The notes under the pieces were generated by a model that was not told the origin of the DNA, did no database searches, and saw nothing but the letters and a program-made list of their open reading frames with translations. Source: Betaproteobacteria bacterium (GTDB taxonomy: Bacteria; Pseudomonadota; Gammaproteobacteria; Burkholderiales; SG8-41). Taken from it: a stretch of 26,841 bases of DNA. The stretch spans positions 1-26,841 of the forward strand of contig JANYDM010000134.1 in the NCBI GenBank assembly GCA_025363575.1, written 5' to 3'. Shown here in pieces: positions 26,704 to 26,841 of the stretch. How positions within the stretch are numbered: position 1 is the stretch's first letter; every line of letters starts with the position of its first letter. The position numbers and the translations under genes were made by a program.

Positions 26704-26841
26704 CCGTGCTTATCCGGTTGTCTCCCAGACCCACTACCGGTAGTATGTTGAGCATCTGCGCCAATCTGAGATGGCCATGGTTATCGACGTGCTTGATCGA
26801 GACGATTTGCCGTTTCCTCGCTCGCTTCCTGAGTTTCAGCG
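26704..26841 (+). mobile_element. Left end of an IS1595-like insertion sequence, cut by the window
   Basis: Starts within a base or two of 26704, where pilin homology stops, and runs out of the window. About 65 bases of non-coding end precede a transposase start. The end holds a perfect 12-base palindrome ACTACCGGTAGT (26733-26744). The terminal inverted repeat and the target duplication cannot be defined because the other end is outside. Confidence 0.5.
26771..26841 (+). CDS. Transposase N-terminus, IS1595-like (partial)
   Basis: The first 23 codons only, reading MAMVIDVLDRDDLPFPRSLP and then EFQ. The pattern DLPFPRSLPEFQ resembles the start of IS1595-group transposases as I remember them, just before their zinc-ribbon domain. 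ATG at 26771 or 26777. The catalytic part is outside the window, so the family call rests on a short stretch. Confidence 0.5.
   Translation, partial: MAMVIDVLDRDDLPFPRSLPEFQ

Overview
The window looks like a chromosomal piece of a sulfur-oxidising betaproteobacterium, probably of the Nitrosomonadales/Thiobacillus-Sulfuricella kind. Evidence: high GC, the blocks ilvI-ilvH-ilvC, sigma factor-DUF3619-DUF3106-RDD and lptG-lptF/pepA-holC-valS that are usual in Betaproteobacteria, and a thiosulfate-oxidising sox cluster. The taxonomic call is inference from gene content and order; no rRNA or tRNA gene was seen.

Layout. 1-3359 (minus strand): branched-chain amino acid operon ilvI-ilvH-ilvC, with a good sigma70-type promoter whose -35 box lies in a palindrome. 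3661-5484 (plus): an ECF-type sigma factor whose best start is a CTG codon, then a DUF3619 membrane protein, a DUF3106 periplasmic protein and an RDD membrane protein. 5523-7675 (minus): lptF and lptG of the LPS exporter. 7755-15078 (plus): pepA, holC, valS (joined in frame to the small gene that usually precedes it), an MFS exporter and a DUF4126 membrane protein. 15139-21573 (minus): a lipoate-ligase-like protein, a secreted thioredoxin and TusA in one operon; then a Ser/Thr kinase with a cyclic-nucleotide-binding domain, a BepA-like M48 metalloprotease and a TPR-glycosyltransferase-like protein. 21695-26290 (plus): moaC, then soxY, soxZ, a fused soxX-soxA, and soxB. 26311-26841: a type IV pilin gene cut off at its 5' end exactly where the start of an apparent IS1595-type element begins.

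How they fit. SoxYZ carries the sulfur substrate, SoxXA joins thiosulfate to SoxY, and SoxB releases sulfate; no soxCD is present here, so the remaining sulfane sulfur is probably handled elsewhere. The TusA-thioredoxin-lipoate-ligase-like operon may belong to cytoplasmic sulfur transfer, which is inference. The rest is core metabolism and envelope biogenesis.

Most worth a second look: the three-haem SoxX-SoxA fusion; the ValS reading frame with about 211 extra N-terminal residues; the lipoate-ligase-like protein lacking the catalytic lysine beside tusA; the CTG start of the sigma factor; the interrupted pilin gene; and two palindromes sitting on promoters.
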